Assembly (NCBI GenBank): GCA_036278735.1 | Contig: DASUKM010000044.1 | Span: forward strand, 79,254 to 143,253 | DNA: 64,000 nt | From: DASUKM01 sp036278735 | GTDB lineage: Bacteria > Acidobacteriota > Vicinamibacteria > Vicinamibacterales > 2-12-FULL-66-21 | Reading direction: 5' to 3' | Shown: piece after piece, positions 1-8,362 of the stretch | Numbering within the stretch: the stretch's first letter is position 1 | Layout of the letters: each line of letters opens with the position of its first letter | Made by a program: the position numbers and the translations under genes | The notes under the pieces: model-generated | What the model was told of the DNA's origin: nothing | Seen by the model: only the letters and a program-made list of their open reading frames with translations | Database searches by the model: none

Positions 1-479
1 GTCATCCCCATGTGGCACCCTTTGATGCCGCACGTCAGCCCCTCGTGCAGCATCGAATCGATCGCCTCGGCGTTGCCCATCCGGTAGCCCCACCGCGCCC
101 CCTTCAACAGATAGGGTGCGTTGCTCATCGATTCGGTGCCGCCGCACACGATCAGGTCGATGAAGCCCGCCTTCACCGCCTCCACCCCGTGCACGACCGC
201 CTGCAGCCCGGATCCACACACCCGGTTGATCGTCTCGCCGGGCACCTCGACCGGCACGCCGGCCTTGATCGCCGCCTGGCGGGCCACGTTCATGCCGTTG
301 CCCGCCTGCAGCACGCAGCCCATGATGACGTCGCCGACGCCGGCGGGCGCGACGCCGGCGCGCGCGATCGCCTCGCGAATGACGATGGCCCCGAGATCGA
401 CGGCCGACACGTCCTTGAACACGCCGCCGAATGATCCAATGGGCGTCCGGCAGGCGGAAAGAATGACCGCGGTATCCAT
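1..479 (-). CDS. Acetyl-CoA acetyltransferase (thiolase), N-terminal part, cut by window edge
   Basis: Thiolase-family enzyme, which condenses two acetyl-CoA to acetoacetyl-CoA or cleaves 3-ketoacyl-CoA. The 159 visible residues start at an ATG at 479 and run off the left edge, so the C-terminal catalytic motifs are not seen. The N-terminus MDTAVILSACRTPIG is typical. The nucleophilic cysteine is Cys88 in NRVCGSG, followed by the CGGTESMS stretch. The upstream neighbour on the same strand, acetoacetyl-CoA synthetase, ends 17 bp before this start. An operon is likely that activates acetoacetate and then cleaves it to acetyl-CoA. The family is certain. Biosynthetic or degradative substrate preference cannot be read from this fragment. 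Confidence 0.93.
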   Translation of the reverse strand, partial: MDTAVILSACRTPIGSFGGVFKDVSAVDLGAIVIREAIARAGVAPAGVGDVIMGCVLQAGNGMNVARQAAIKAGVPVEVPGETINRVCGSGLQAVVHGVEAVKAGFIDLIVCGGTESMSNAPYLLKGARWGYRMGNAEAIDSMLHEGLTCGIKGCHMGM

Positions 480-496
480 GAGTGCCCGCTCTCCTC

Positions 497-2449
497 TCAA
501 TCGCGCAGTTCGGGGCGATTGCGAAACTGGTCGAGAGCCTCGGGATTGGCCAGCGCGTCCCGATTCCCGATCTCTCGACCGTGCATGATGTCGCGGACGG
601 CGAGTTCGACGATCTTGCCGCTCTTCGTCCGCGGAATGTCCGTGACCTGCACGATCCGCGCCGGCACGTGGCGCGGCGTCGTGTTCTCGCGGATGCGCCG
701 TCGAATCCGCGCGCGAAGGGGTTCGTCGAGCGTGATCTCCGGACGCAGTCTGACGAACAGGACGACGCGTTCGTCGTTCTCCGTCCGCTGGCCGACGACC
801 AGGGACTCGAGCACCTCCGGCACCTGTTCGACCTGCCGATAAATCTCGGCCGTGCCGATCCGCACGCCGCCCGGGTTGAGGACCGCATCCGACCGGCCGT
901 AAATGACGATCCCGTCGTGCGGGGTCAGTTCGACGTAGTCGCCGTGCGTCCAGACGCCTGGGAACCGCTCGAAATAGGCCGCATGGTACTTGCGTCCGTC
1001 GGGGTCGTTCCAGAAGCCGACAGGCATCGACGGAAACGGCATCGTGCAGACCAGCTCCCCTTTCTGCTCGCGCACGGGCTCGCCGCGCGCGTCGAACACT
1101 TCGACCTTCATCCCGAGCGCCCGCGCCTGGATCTCTCCGCGCCAGACGGGCCCGATCGGATTGCCGCCGACGAAACAGCTGATGATGTCCGTCCCGCCGG
1201 AGATGGAGGCGAGGTGGATGTCGCGCTTCACGTGCGCGTACACGAAATCGAAGCTCTCCGGCGCGAGCGGTGATCCGGTGGACGTCATCGTCCGGACGGT
1301 ATCGAGCCGGTGGGTGTCCATGGGGCGCAGTCCGGCTTTCGCGACGGCGTCGATGAACTTCGCGGACGTGCCGAACAGCGTCATGCCGGCTTCGTCGGCG
1401 AAATCGAAGAGCACGTTGCCGTCGGGGTGGAAGGGCGACCCGTCGTACAGCAGCAGCGTCGCCTCGGACGCGAGCGCCGAGACCAGCCAGTTCCACATCA
1501 TCCAGCCGCACGTGGTGAAGTAGAAGACGCGGTCTCCGGGGTGGATGTCGCAGTGGAGCTGGTGCTCTTTCAGGTGCTGGATGAGCGTGCCCCCCGCGCC
1601 GTGCACGATGCACTTGGGGACGCCGGTCGTGCCCGACGAATACATGACGTAGAGCGGATGATTGAACGGGAGTGGCTCGCACGCGAGCGGCGCGTCGCGA
1701 TGCGGCCCGACGAAGTCGTCCCAGCTCACGCCGCCGCGCAGCGCGCGGGCCCCGGCCGGCTCACCCGTGTACGGCACCACGATCGCGCGTTCGACCGTCG
1801 GGAGTCGTGCCAGCGCGGCGTCGGCCCGCTCGAGCGAATCGAAGCGGCGGCCGCCGTAAAAGTAGCCGTCGGCCGTCACGAAGACGCGCGGCGCGATCTG
1901 GCCGAAGCGATCGAGCATCCCCTCGACGCCGAAGTCGGGCGAGCACGACGACCACACGGCCCCGACCGCCGCGGCCCCGAGCGCGGCCGCGATCGCCTCG
2001 GGCACGTTGGGGACGTAGCCGGCCACGCGGTCGCCGGGCCGGATGCCCATCTCCCGCAGCGCGCCGGCGAAGCCGGCCACCTCGCGCCGCAACTCGGCGT
2101 GCGACACCACCCGGCGCACGCGATCTTCCCCCCTGAACACGATCGCCGGCCCGGCATCCTCGCGCCGGAGGACGTTCTCGGTGAAGTTCAGCGTCGCATC
2201 CGGGAAGAACCGTGCCCCCGGCATCCTGTCGAAGTGCTCGACGACGCGCTCGCCGCGATCGGAGGCGCGGATGCCGCCGAAGTCCCACATGGACGTCCAG
2301 AACTCGGACGGCTTGGTGATGGACCAGTCGTACAGTGCCTCGTACGTGGGAACGTGCGTCCCCCACGTGTTGGCGACCGTCCGCATGAGCGCGGTCAGGT
2401 TGGCGTGCGCGACGCGCTCCGCCGACGGCGTCCAGAGGGGCCGGTCCAT
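497..2449 (-). CDS. aacS: Acetoacetyl-CoA synthetase (acetoacetate-CoA ligase)
   Basis: ATP-dependent ligase of the ANL superfamily converting acetoacetate and CoA to acetoacetyl-CoA (650 residues, usual for the family). The acetyl-CoA synthetase N-terminal cap is followed by the AMP-binding loop YSSGTTGVPK, then the hinge region YGRSDAVLNPGGVRIG. The acylation lysine lies near the C-terminus in PRTKSGK. The longer frame reaching back to 2605 was rejected because its first 52 residues look random, while the ATG at 2449 begins MDRPLWTPS as family members do. A TATAAT box ends 6 bp before this ATG, so the mRNA may be leaderless. The gene is followed by thiolase, consistent with ketone-body or polyhydroxybutyrate-derived acetoacetate use. 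Confidence 0.93.
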   Translation of the reverse strand: MDRPLWTPSAERVAHANLTALMRTVANTWGTHVPTYEALYDWSITKPSEFWTSMWDFGGIRASDRGERVVEHFDRMPGARFFPDATLNFTENVLRREDAGPAIVFRGEDRVRRVVSHAELRREVAGFAGALREMGIRPGDRVAGYVPNVPEAIAAALGAAAVGAVWSSCSPDFGVEGMLDRFGQIAPRVFVTADGYFYGGRRFDSLERADAALARLPTVERAIVVPYTGEPAGARALRGGVSWDDFVGPHRDAPLACEPLPFNHPLYVMYSSGTTGVPKCIVHGAGGTLIQHLKEHQLHCDIHPGDRVFYFTTCGWMMWNWLVSALASEATLLLYDGSPFHPDGNVLFDFADEAGMTLFGTSAKFIDAVAKAGLRPMDTHRLDTVRTMTSTGSPLAPESFDFVYAHVKRDIHLASISGGTDIISCFVGGNPIGPVWRGEIQARALGMKVEVFDARGEPVREQKGELVCTMPFPSMPVGFWNDPDGRKYHAAYFERFPGVWTHGDYVELTPHDGIVIYGRSDAVLNPGGVRIGTAEIYRQVEQVPEVLESLVVGQRTENDERVVLFVRLRPEITLDEPLRARIRRRIRENTTPRHVPARIVQVTDIPRTKSGKIVELAVRDIMHGREIGNRDALANPEALDQFRNRPELRD

Positions 2450-2455
2450 CTCCCG

Positions 2456-2463
2456 ATTATAAT
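2456..2463. promoter_or_regulatory. Palindromic -10 element shared by divergent genes
   Basis: The octamer ATTATAAT is its own reverse complement, so it offers a perfect TATAAT on both strands (2458-2463 plus, 2461-2456 minus). It lies between the divergent starts of acetoacetyl-CoA synthetase (2449) and the S9 peptidase (2493). No good -35 was seen on either side. On the plus strand it is followed by an AGGAGG ribosome-binding site at about 2480. On the minus strand the start codon is only 6 bp away. Confidence 0.45.
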
Positions 2464-2492
2464 TTCGCGTCCAGTGTCCAGGAGGTCCGGGT

Positions 2493-4556
2493 ATGCGCCC
2501 TTCCGTCCGGCGGTTCGCTTTCGTGCTGTTGACGCTCGTCTGTGCGGCTCCCGAGGCCAGAGCACAGTACCAGCGCGTCCCGACCGTCGACGACGTGCTG
2601 GACATGGTTCAGGTCGCTGGCGTGCAGATCTCGCCTGACGGGCGGCGCCTGCTCTACACCCGCTCCGACCTGAAGGTCTGGAAGGACAACAAGCGCGTCT
2701 CGAGCGTCTGGATCGCGGACGTGGATGGCAGCCACGCGTTCCAGTTCCTTGGCAGCGACAAGGATCGCGATCCGAAATGGTCCCCCGACGGCACGCAGAT
2801 CGCCTTCCTCTCGACGCGCGACGAGAAGGCGGGCGACCAGGAGGCTGGTGCCCAGATCTGGATGATTCGCGCGGGCGGCGGCGAGGCCTGGAAGCTGACG
2901 GACCACAAGGGAGGCATTCGCAGCTTCGCGTGGGCGCACGACGGCTCCGAGCTGGTGTTCACCGCGGCCGACGCCGTCAGCGAAACGGAACACGCCGCCG
3001 AGAAGGCCGGCGACGATGCGATCTTCGTCGACGAGGGGCCCAACGGCCAGGAGCGGGAGCACTACGTGAATCTATGGCGGGTGACGCTCGCCGACCACGC
3101 CGAACACCCAATCACCCGCGAGCGCATGTTCATCGGCGGCTTCGACCCCTCGCCCGACGCGCAGCGCATCGCGTGCGTGTACCGGACCGACGCCACGCGC
3201 AACGGCCAGTATCACGCCGAGGTGGCAGTGATCGATGCCGCCACCGGCCACAAACGCGACCTCACGAAAAACGACGCGCCCGAATCCGACGTGCAGTGGT
3301 CGCCCGACGGCAAGTGGATTTCCTTCCAGGCGCCGAGCGCCGTCGACTGGGACCTCGCCGAAAACAAGCTCTGGCTGATTCCCGCCGACGGGGGAACGGC
3401 GCGCGAAGTCTCAGGGCAGTACACGGGAACGATCGCCCGGACGGTGTGGGGAGCGGATGCACGGCACATGCTGTTCGGCGGCATGCGGAACGGGCGAGGC
3501 GGCATTTTCGAGATCGACACCACGTCGGGCGACGTGCGCGCCATCGCGACAGGCGATCGCGTGGTCGGGCTCGATTCGGCGACTCCGGATCTCCGCCTCG
3601 CCGCCGGCATCCTCAGCAGTCCATCCGCGCCTCCCGACGTCGCCGTCACCACCGTCGGCGAGGGCAAGACGAGCACGGTCACGCACCTGAATCCCGAGGT
3701 CGCATCTCTTCAGCTCGCCCAGTGCAGGCCGATCACCTGGAACAGCCGCGACGGACGAGCCATCGAGGGGCTGCTCTGGCTGCCCGCCGGCTACAAAACG
3801 GGCACGCGCCTCCCGCTGCTGCTGAGCATCCACGGCGGTCCTGCCGGCGTCTGGTCGATGGCGTTCCGGGGGATCGATCACGTGTACGCAGGGCTCGGGT
3901 GGGCGGTGCTGGAGCCCAACGTCCGCGGAAGCAGCACCTACGGGGACCCCTTGCTGCGCGGCAACATGAAGGATATCGGGGGCGGCGACTACGAGGACCT
4001 GATGACCGGCGTCGATGCCGTGATCGCGCAGGGTATCGCGAACCCGAACGAGCTGGCGCTGCGCGGGTGGAGCTACGGCGGCATCCTGGGCGGCTGGACG
4101 CTCACGCAGACGAAGCGGTTCAAGGCGGCGTCGCTCGGCGCGATGGTGACCGACTGGTCGTCGGAGTACGCGATGGGCTTCAACCACGACGTGCGGCTCT
4201 GGTACATCGGCGGCACGCCGTGGGACGACGCCGACGCCTATCGCCGGCAGTCGTCGTACACGCACGTCGCGCAGGTGAGCACGCCGACGATTCTCTTTCA
4301 CGGTGAACGCGACACGACCGATACGATCGGCCAGAGCATGATGTTCTATCAGGCCCTGAAGGATCGGAGCGTGCCGGTGCGCTTCATCCGCTTTCCGCGC
4401 GAGCCGCACGGCTTTCGCGAGCCGCATCACCAGCGAATCAGGGACACCGAAGAAATCGCCTGGCTGATGAAGTACACGCGCGGGGTGGCGTGGACGGCGC
4501 CCCCGCGGCCGGATCGGGCGACGAAGACGGCGATTACGGGCGCCCCGAGCCATTGA
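2493..4556 (+). CDS. Secreted S9 family (prolyl oligopeptidase-type) peptidase
   Basis: Serine peptidase of the S9 dipeptidyl-peptidase/acylaminoacyl-peptidase type, 687 residues. A signal peptide of about 25 residues ends near ARAQ, so it acts outside the cytoplasm. Residues about 30-390 form a TolB/DPP-like beta-propeller with repeated ISPDGRR, WSPDG and PSPDA blades. The C-terminal alpha/beta hydrolase carries the triad: Ser527 in GWSYGG, Asp607 in GERDTTD and His639 in EPHGF. The start is fixed by an AGGAGG site 7 bp upstream of the ATG. The substrate is probably short peptides, the specificity unknown. Such peptidases are numerous in Acidobacteriota. Confidence 0.93.
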   Translation: MRPSVRRFAFVLLTLVCAAPEARAQYQRVPTVDDVLDMVQVAGVQISPDGRRLLYTRSDLKVWKDNKRVSSVWIADVDGSHAFQFLGSDKDRDPKWSPDGTQIAFLSTRDEKAGDQEAGAQIWMIRAGGGEAWKLTDHKGGIRSFAWAHDGSELVFTAADAVSETEHAAEKAGDDAIFVDEGPNGQEREHYVNLWRVTLADHAEHPITRERMFIGGFDPSPDAQRIACVYRTDATRNGQYHAEVAVIDAATGHKRDLTKNDAPESDVQWSPDGKWISFQAPSAVDWDLAENKLWLIPADGGTAREVSGQYTGTIARTVWGADARHMLFGGMRNGRGGIFEIDTTSGDVRAIATGDRVVGLDSATPDLRLAAGILSSPSAPPDVAVTTVGEGKTSTVTHLNPEVASLQLAQCRPITWNSRDGRAIEGLLWLPAGYKTGTRLPLLLSIHGGPAGVWSMAFRGIDHVYAGLGWAVLEPNVRGSSTYGDPLLRGNMKDIGGGDYEDLMTGVDAVIAQGIANPNELALRGWSYGGILGGWTLTQTKRFKAASLGAMVTDWSSEYAMGFNHDVRLWYIGGTPWDDADAYRRQSSYTHVAQVSTPTILFHGERDTTDTIGQSMMFYQALKDRSVPVRFIRFPREPHGFREPHHQRIRDTEEIAWLMKYTRGVAWTAPPRPDRATKTAITGAPSH

Positions 4557-4590
4557 GACGCCGGCCGGACGGCCGGACCACCGATCGCAC

Positions 4591-4610
4591 GTCCGCCCGC
4601 GCCGGCGGAC
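4591..4610. terminator. GC-rich hairpin between convergent genes
   Basis: Perfect 7-bp arms GTCCGCC and GGCGGAC enclose a 6-nt loop. The hairpin lies in the 124-bp gap between the stop codons of the S9 peptidase and the PIN toxin. There is no T-run on either side, so intrinsic termination is uncertain; it may work with Rho or protect mRNA ends. Confidence 0.3.
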
Positions 4611-4680
4611 CGCCGGCGATCGGCGCGATTATGTGTTCGGGAATTCGAGCAGCCGTTATCGCGGGCGCGGGTGCCGGGGC

Positions 4681-5118
4681 TCACGCCTCGACGGCCAGAG
4701 GGTTCTCCCACTTCAGGCCCGGAAATCTCGCGAAGTCGCTGTCACTCGAGCAGCAGGTGAGCCCGTGCTCGATGGCCAACGCCGCCAGATGCGCGTCGGG
4801 GACGAGTCGGCTCGTCATCCAGGGCTGCTCGACGAAACGGGTGAGAATCGCCTGGTGTTCCTCACCCGGCCCGGGAATCCAAGCCGATACGCACGCCAGC
4901 CATTCGCACGCCTGGCCCCACGCCTCCTTCGGCGAGACGGGTCGGCGAACGACGAGAGGGTTGCTCACGAGCCGCACGAACGCCAGCAGCGACGTCCACG
5001 GCAGCCCGACGCGAGCGGTCCCGTTCAGGCGATCGTCGAGCCATGCGCGCGCCCTTGCGTGTTCGGGCGACGCCGTGTTGGCCGCGTACACGAGCAGGTT
5101 CGCGTCGACCAGGATCAC
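4681..5118 (-). CDS. vapC: PIN-domain ribonuclease toxin (VapC family)
   Basis: Toxin of a type II toxin-antitoxin pair, 145 residues, expected to be a Mg-dependent RNase. The first acidic residue is Asp5 in the N-terminal strand ILVDANLLVY. A C-terminal acidic patch follows in DAHLAALA and SSDSDFARF, completing a PIN active site. The start is a GTG at 5118 whose GTGA overlaps the antitoxin stop codon by 4 bp, so translation is coupled. The C-terminal KWENPL ending matches a common subgroup of these toxins. The RNA target is unknown. Confidence 0.9.
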   Translation of the reverse strand: MILVDANLLVYAANTASPEHARARAWLDDRLNGTARVGLPWTSLLAFVRLVSNPLVVRRPVSPKEAWGQACEWLACVSAWIPGPGEEHQAILTRFVEQPWMTSRLVPDAHLAALAIEHGLTCCSSDSDFARFPGLKWENPLAVEA

Positions 5119-5360
5119 CGATGGGCCTCTCCTTCGACGCGCGACAACACGTCGTGTACGTTGTCGAGGCTGCCTACCAGACTCGGGCCGAGATTGAACC
5201 CGGTGGTCTGATGACGGGTGCGCGGCTGATGCGAGTCCACCACCGACAACCCGGCTCGCAGTGTTTCGTTGACGACCGCCCGAAACGGCCGGCGACGCGT
5301 GCGCACCAGCCGCTTGAGCCGTGCCGCCACATCCTCGTCGAGCGTGATCGTCGTTCTCAT
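5115..5360 (-). CDS. vapB: Ribbon-helix-helix antitoxin (VapB-like)
   Basis: Antitoxin of 81 residues. The N-terminus MRTTITLDEDVAARLKRL reads as the beta strand and first helix of a ribbon-helix-helix DNA-binding fold. The variable C-terminal half should wrap the toxin. A longer open frame reaching 5816 was rejected because its extra residues resemble no protein and cross the promoter region. The ATG at 5360 gives the classic RHH beginning. It overlaps the toxin start by 4 bp. It probably represses its own promoter through the repeated sites just upstream. Confidence 0.85.
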   Translation of the reverse strand: MRTTITLDEDVAARLKRLVRTRRRPFRAVVNETLRAGLSVVDSHQPRTRHQTTGFNLGPSLVGSLDNVHDVLSRVEGEAHR

Positions 5361-5380
5361 GACCACATGATAGCAGATGA

Positions 5381-5412
5381 TGGCGTGATGCTCATGATGT
5401 GATGCCATGATG
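5381..5412. promoter_or_regulatory. Candidate autoregulatory operator of the toxin-antitoxin pair
   Basis: Immediately upstream of the antitoxin start are two direct copies of GTGATGC (5385-5391 and 5399-5405). These interleave with two copies of CATGATG (5393-5399 and 5406-5412), flanked by the inverted pair TGGC/GCCA. A repeat spacing of 13-14 bp is suitable for cooperative binding of RHH dimers. The role is inferred from position and repeat structure only. Confidence 0.4.
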
Positions 5413-5463
5413 CTACGTGGCCTGTCGTCATGTGCGTCGGCAGCTCTTCCGTTCTGACGAGAA

Positions 5464-5479
5464 CCATTGTTGACAATGG
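5464..5479. promoter_or_regulatory. Perfect palindrome overlapping a TTGACA box
   Basis: CCATTGT and ACAATGG are perfect 7-bp arms separated by TG. The sequence TTGACA (5470-5475) sits across the centre. It lies 99 bp upstream of the glycoside hydrolase-like gene and about 105 bp upstream of the antitoxin on the other strand. It has the look of an operator. No convincing -10 is found at 17 bp on the plus strand. Confidence 0.35.
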
Positions 5480-5577
5480 CACGGTGCGTATGCTCCAGCC
5501 GCTCGGCAGGCCTCAACCGCGGCTCTCGTTGCCAATCGAGCCGAAACGCCTGCCGTTCAGAGAGAGAGAGGTGTGCG

Positions 5578-6627
5578 GTGCGGACTCGACGTGCGTTGCT
5601 GGCGACCGGCGTCTGTGCGATCCTCCTCGTGACCGCTCCGGCGGCTCGGCGGGTGGCGGCCAGTACACTGGAGATCGGGATCGACGAGAACATGTTCACC
5701 GTCAACGGCGTCGACAAGTTCCTCGTCTTCGTCTCGTATTTCGACGCCATGGACGTCAGTTCGACAAATCTGCATTCGGACTTCCAGTACCTCAAGGCGA
5801 GGCACGTGGATGGCATTCGGATTTTTCCGAACTGGTGGGACGTGCGGCAGGATGTCTGGAATGCCTATCCGTACCCCACCTACTACTTCTCTCCACGGAC
5901 CTTGTTCGCCTCGAATGGCACGGTTCAAAGCGGCCCGCTGAGCACGTTTCTCAACGTCCTCAGCATCGCCAAGAGCGAGGGGCTGCTCGTGGACGTGTCG
6001 TTTTCGGCCGAGAGCGTGTCCGGTCTGAGCTTCAGCGAAGACGCCAGCGCAATCGGCTCGATCACGACTACGCTGGCGAACGGCGGGTCCGCCTACAAGC
6101 ATGTGTTGTTCGACCTGCAGAACGAATACAACGAGAATGGGCCGGGTGGTCCGGCCTTGACGGACTCGCAGGTGCTGTCGATTCGGAATACCGTAAAATC
6201 CTATGATCCGGACCGGATCGTTACGGCATCGATCTCGCACTCTGACCCTCCGGGCTCGGCGGCAAGTCACGAGGCGAGTGCAGGGGTGGACGCGATCGCC
6301 TGGCACGAATATCGAGACAATGGCTTCTGGACTCGTCTGGCCGGCGATATCCACTCCATCCAGACTGCCGAGCCTGATCCGCCGATCTACTTGCAGGAAC
6401 CGGCGCGCCTCGAAAACGATGGTAATGACAACAACACGGCGTGGCTGACCGCGGCGGGGTTCGGCGCTGACGTTCGCAGCGCGTACGTGAACGGCGCCGC
6501 GGCCTGGTGCTTCCATACGGGCGGCAGCTTCCACATGGACGGATCCAAGCTCCAGTCGAAGCTGCAGCCCGTCGAGACGACGTTCCTCACGTGCCTCAAC
6601 AGCTACGTTCACACTGGCGGATGCTGA
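5578..6627 (+). CDS. Secreted glycoside hydrolase-like TIM-barrel protein
   Basis: Exported protein of 349 residues. A hydrophobic signal segment follows the GTG start at 5578. The preceding GAGAGAG purine run is a plausible ribosome-binding site, and the open frame upstream to 5467 is Cys/Arg-rich and unlikely to be coding. The body reads as a (beta/alpha)8 glycosidase related to clan A cellulase-like enzymes. DLQNEYNE near the middle would supply the acid/base Glu. IYLQEPAR, about 85 residues later, would supply the nucleophile. A conserved WHEYR lies between them. The exact family and substrate cannot be named. It is followed after 1 bp by an Ig-like lipoprotein, probably co-transcribed. 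Confidence 0.7.
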   Translation: MRTRRALLATGVCAILLVTAPAARRVAASTLEIGIDENMFTVNGVDKFLVFVSYFDAMDVSSTNLHSDFQYLKARHVDGIRIFPNWWDVRQDVWNAYPYPTYYFSPRTLFASNGTVQSGPLSTFLNVLSIAKSEGLLVDVSFSAESVSGLSFSEDASAIGSITTTLANGGSAYKHVLFDLQNEYNENGPGGPALTDSQVLSIRNTVKSYDPDRIVTASISHSDPPGSAASHEASAGVDAIAWHEYRDNGFWTRLAGDIHSIQTAEPDPPIYLQEPARLENDGNDNNTAWLTAAGFGADVRSAYVNGAAAWCFHTGGSFHMDGSKLQSKLQPVETTFLTCLNSYVHTGGC

Positions 6628-6628
6628 C

Positions 6629-7357
6629 ATGTCGCGGCGTCTCTCATTCATCACGGCACTGTGTGCGCTTGCTGCTGCCGGTGCCTGCGGTAGCAGCCCA
6701 ACCGGGCCGAATTCTCCACGCGCGCCTGCCCTGAGTCTCGATCGCACGACGCTGGTCGTGCCTCGCCATGAGACGGGCCAGATTCGCGCCGCCTTCGGTA
6801 TGCCCGGCGCTCAGCAAGACGTGACGTCGGCGGCGGCGTGGACGTCGTCCAGTCCTGCCATCATCAGTGTTGAGGCCGGACTTGTGACAGCCAAAGCGAT
6901 CGGCACCGCCTCAGTGACGGCCGAGTACCAGGGAATGCGTCAGATGGTGACGGTGACCGCCCGGCGCAGGACGCGTCTCATTGGGACAATCAGGGTGAGC
7001 GATGCCGACGGCCGCCAATCGATGGGGAGTCTCCACTCGTACGTGGATGGCCAAGAGACGGGCGATGATGGTACATCGCACGCCCAGTCGTCCATGAGCG
7101 TCACATGGGGCGGGGGCCTCGGGTGGATCGTTGATCCGGTTGTCGATCCGGGGAGCCACACGGTCTCCGTAGCCGTTGGGGTACTCAACCCGCCCAACGT
7201 GTACACGAGCGACGGCTCGTCGCACGTTGCGGTCACGGACATCGATACTGGCGAGTCGCTCGCAACGATCTCGCTGCCGGTCCAGTCGAAGTCGCTCGCG
7301 GACATCCGAACGGACCGAATCACCTGGACCGTGGAGGTTCAGACGTATTCGTCGTGA
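6629..7357 (+). CDS. Lipoprotein with bacterial Ig-like (BIG2) domain
   Basis: Predicted lipoprotein of 242 residues. The N-terminal signal ends in the lipobox AAGAC, so Cys20 would be acylated. Residues about 35-115 match the BIG2 pattern: a TTLVV opening strand, then AAWTSSSPAIISVEAGLVTAKAIG, then a strand ending TVTA. The C-terminal half is unrecognised, beta-rich, and may be a second Ig-like sheet. The gene starts 1 bp after the glycoside hydrolase stop codon, so the two are likely one operon, perhaps a surface polysaccharide-binding and cleaving pair. Function is inferred from architecture only. Confidence 0.75.
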   Translation: MSRRLSFITALCALAAAGACGSSPTGPNSPRAPALSLDRTTLVVPRHETGQIRAAFGMPGAQQDVTSAAAWTSSSPAIISVEAGLVTAKAIGTASVTAEYQGMRQMVTVTARRRTRLIGTIRVSDADGRQSMGSLHSYVDGQETGDDGTSHAQSSMSVTWGGGLGWIVDPVVDPGSHTVSVAVGVLNPPNVYTSDGSSHVAVTDIDTGESLATISLPVQSKSLADIRTDRITWTVEVQTYSS

Positions 7358-7399
7358 CGTTTTCGGTTCGCGGCCTACAGCCGTCACTCGGGCCAACGA

Positions 7400-8356
7400 C
7401 TAGGATCGCCGGCTGACGCGCAGCAGCGCCTCGCGCCACCGTGCGGCGGACGCGAATATGCGCTCGAGCACGTCGTCGTCGGCGGCGAGGCTGGCCCGCA
7501 TCGCCGTCAGCGTCGCGACGATCGCATCAATCAGGGCGCTGATCTCGTCGGCGTTCGTGCGCGCGATGTCGCGCCAGATGCCGGCAGGGCTCGACGCCAG
7601 CCGCGTCGTGTCCAGCAGGCCCGCGCCGGCCAGCTTCAATCCCTCCTCGCCGGCCGCGCTGCCGACGACGTCCATCAGCGCCGTGGCGACCAGCTGCGGG
7701 AGATGACTGACGGCCGCCGCGATGCGATCGTGCTCGCCGGGTGAGATACGGTACGGCGTCGCGCCGAGCCCGCGCACGAACGCCTCGACGGCGCCGACGC
7801 CGGCATCATCGGACGCGGTGAGCGCCCACGGGTGCCCCTGAAAGAGATCCGCGCGAGCCGACTCGAGTCCCCCTCGTGAATCCCCCGCGAACGGATGGCC
7901 CCCGATGAAGGTGATGTGGGCTGGCATGTCGCGCGCGGCGACGTCCATCGCGCGCTTGGTGCTTCCGGTGTCGGTGACGAGCACGGGGCGCGTCACATAC
8001 GCGGGCAACTCTCGAAGCAGGCCGACGTTCTGCAGCACGGGCGCGGCGAGCACGACGAGCTCGGCATCGGAGGCCAGCGCCAGCGACTCCCCGGCTTCGT
8101 CGGCGATTCCTGCCGCTTTCGCACGCGCCGCAACGGGCGCTTTGTCGATGACGACGATCGTGCGCTCCGGCCATCGCGCGCGGGCGGCGAGCGCGATCGA
8201 CCCGCCGATCAGGCCGCAGCCGGCAATCGCGATCCGCCGAATGTCCCCACCGGCCTTGTCCTTCGGACTCCCCGACACGCGCGCGGGCTCAGCGCTCCGC
8301 CCGCTCGAACGGCTCGGGGCGCCGGCTCGCTCCGATCGCGTGCCCGGATCGTTCAC
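7400..8356 (-). CDS. tyrA: Prephenate dehydrogenase
   Basis: NAD(P)-dependent oxidative decarboxylation of prephenate to 4-hydroxyphenylpyruvate, the committed step to tyrosine. The Rossmann motif GCGLIGGS lies near residue 47. TDTGSTKR, GGHPFAG and the SHLPQ motif of the helical dimer domain follow. No ACT domain is present, so tyrosine feedback through ACT is not expected. About 38 residues precede the Rossmann strand, rich in Ser, Arg and Gly. A later GTG (Val28) could be the true start. The ATG used lies 6 bp after the aroF stop. It is the last gene of the aromatic block, followed by a 42-bp convergent gap. Confidence 0.92.
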   Translation of the reverse strand: MNDPGTRSERAGAPSRSSGRSAEPARVSGSPKDKAGGDIRRIAIAGCGLIGGSIALAARARWPERTIVVIDKAPVAARAKAAGIADEAGESLALASDAELVVLAAPVLQNVGLLRELPAYVTRPVLVTDTGSTKRAMDVAARDMPAHITFIGGHPFAGDSRGGLESARADLFQGHPWALTASDDAGVGAVEAFVRGLGATPYRISPGEHDRIAAAVSHLPQLVATALMDVVGSAAGEEGLKLAGAGLLDTTRLASSPAGIWRDIARTNADEISALIDAIVATLTAMRASLAADDDVLERIFASAARWREALLRVSRRS

Positions 8357-8362
8357 CGGCGC

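Noticed and set aside
12..588. Plus-strand frames at the left edge
   Set aside because: Complement of the thiolase coding region, without protein-like features.
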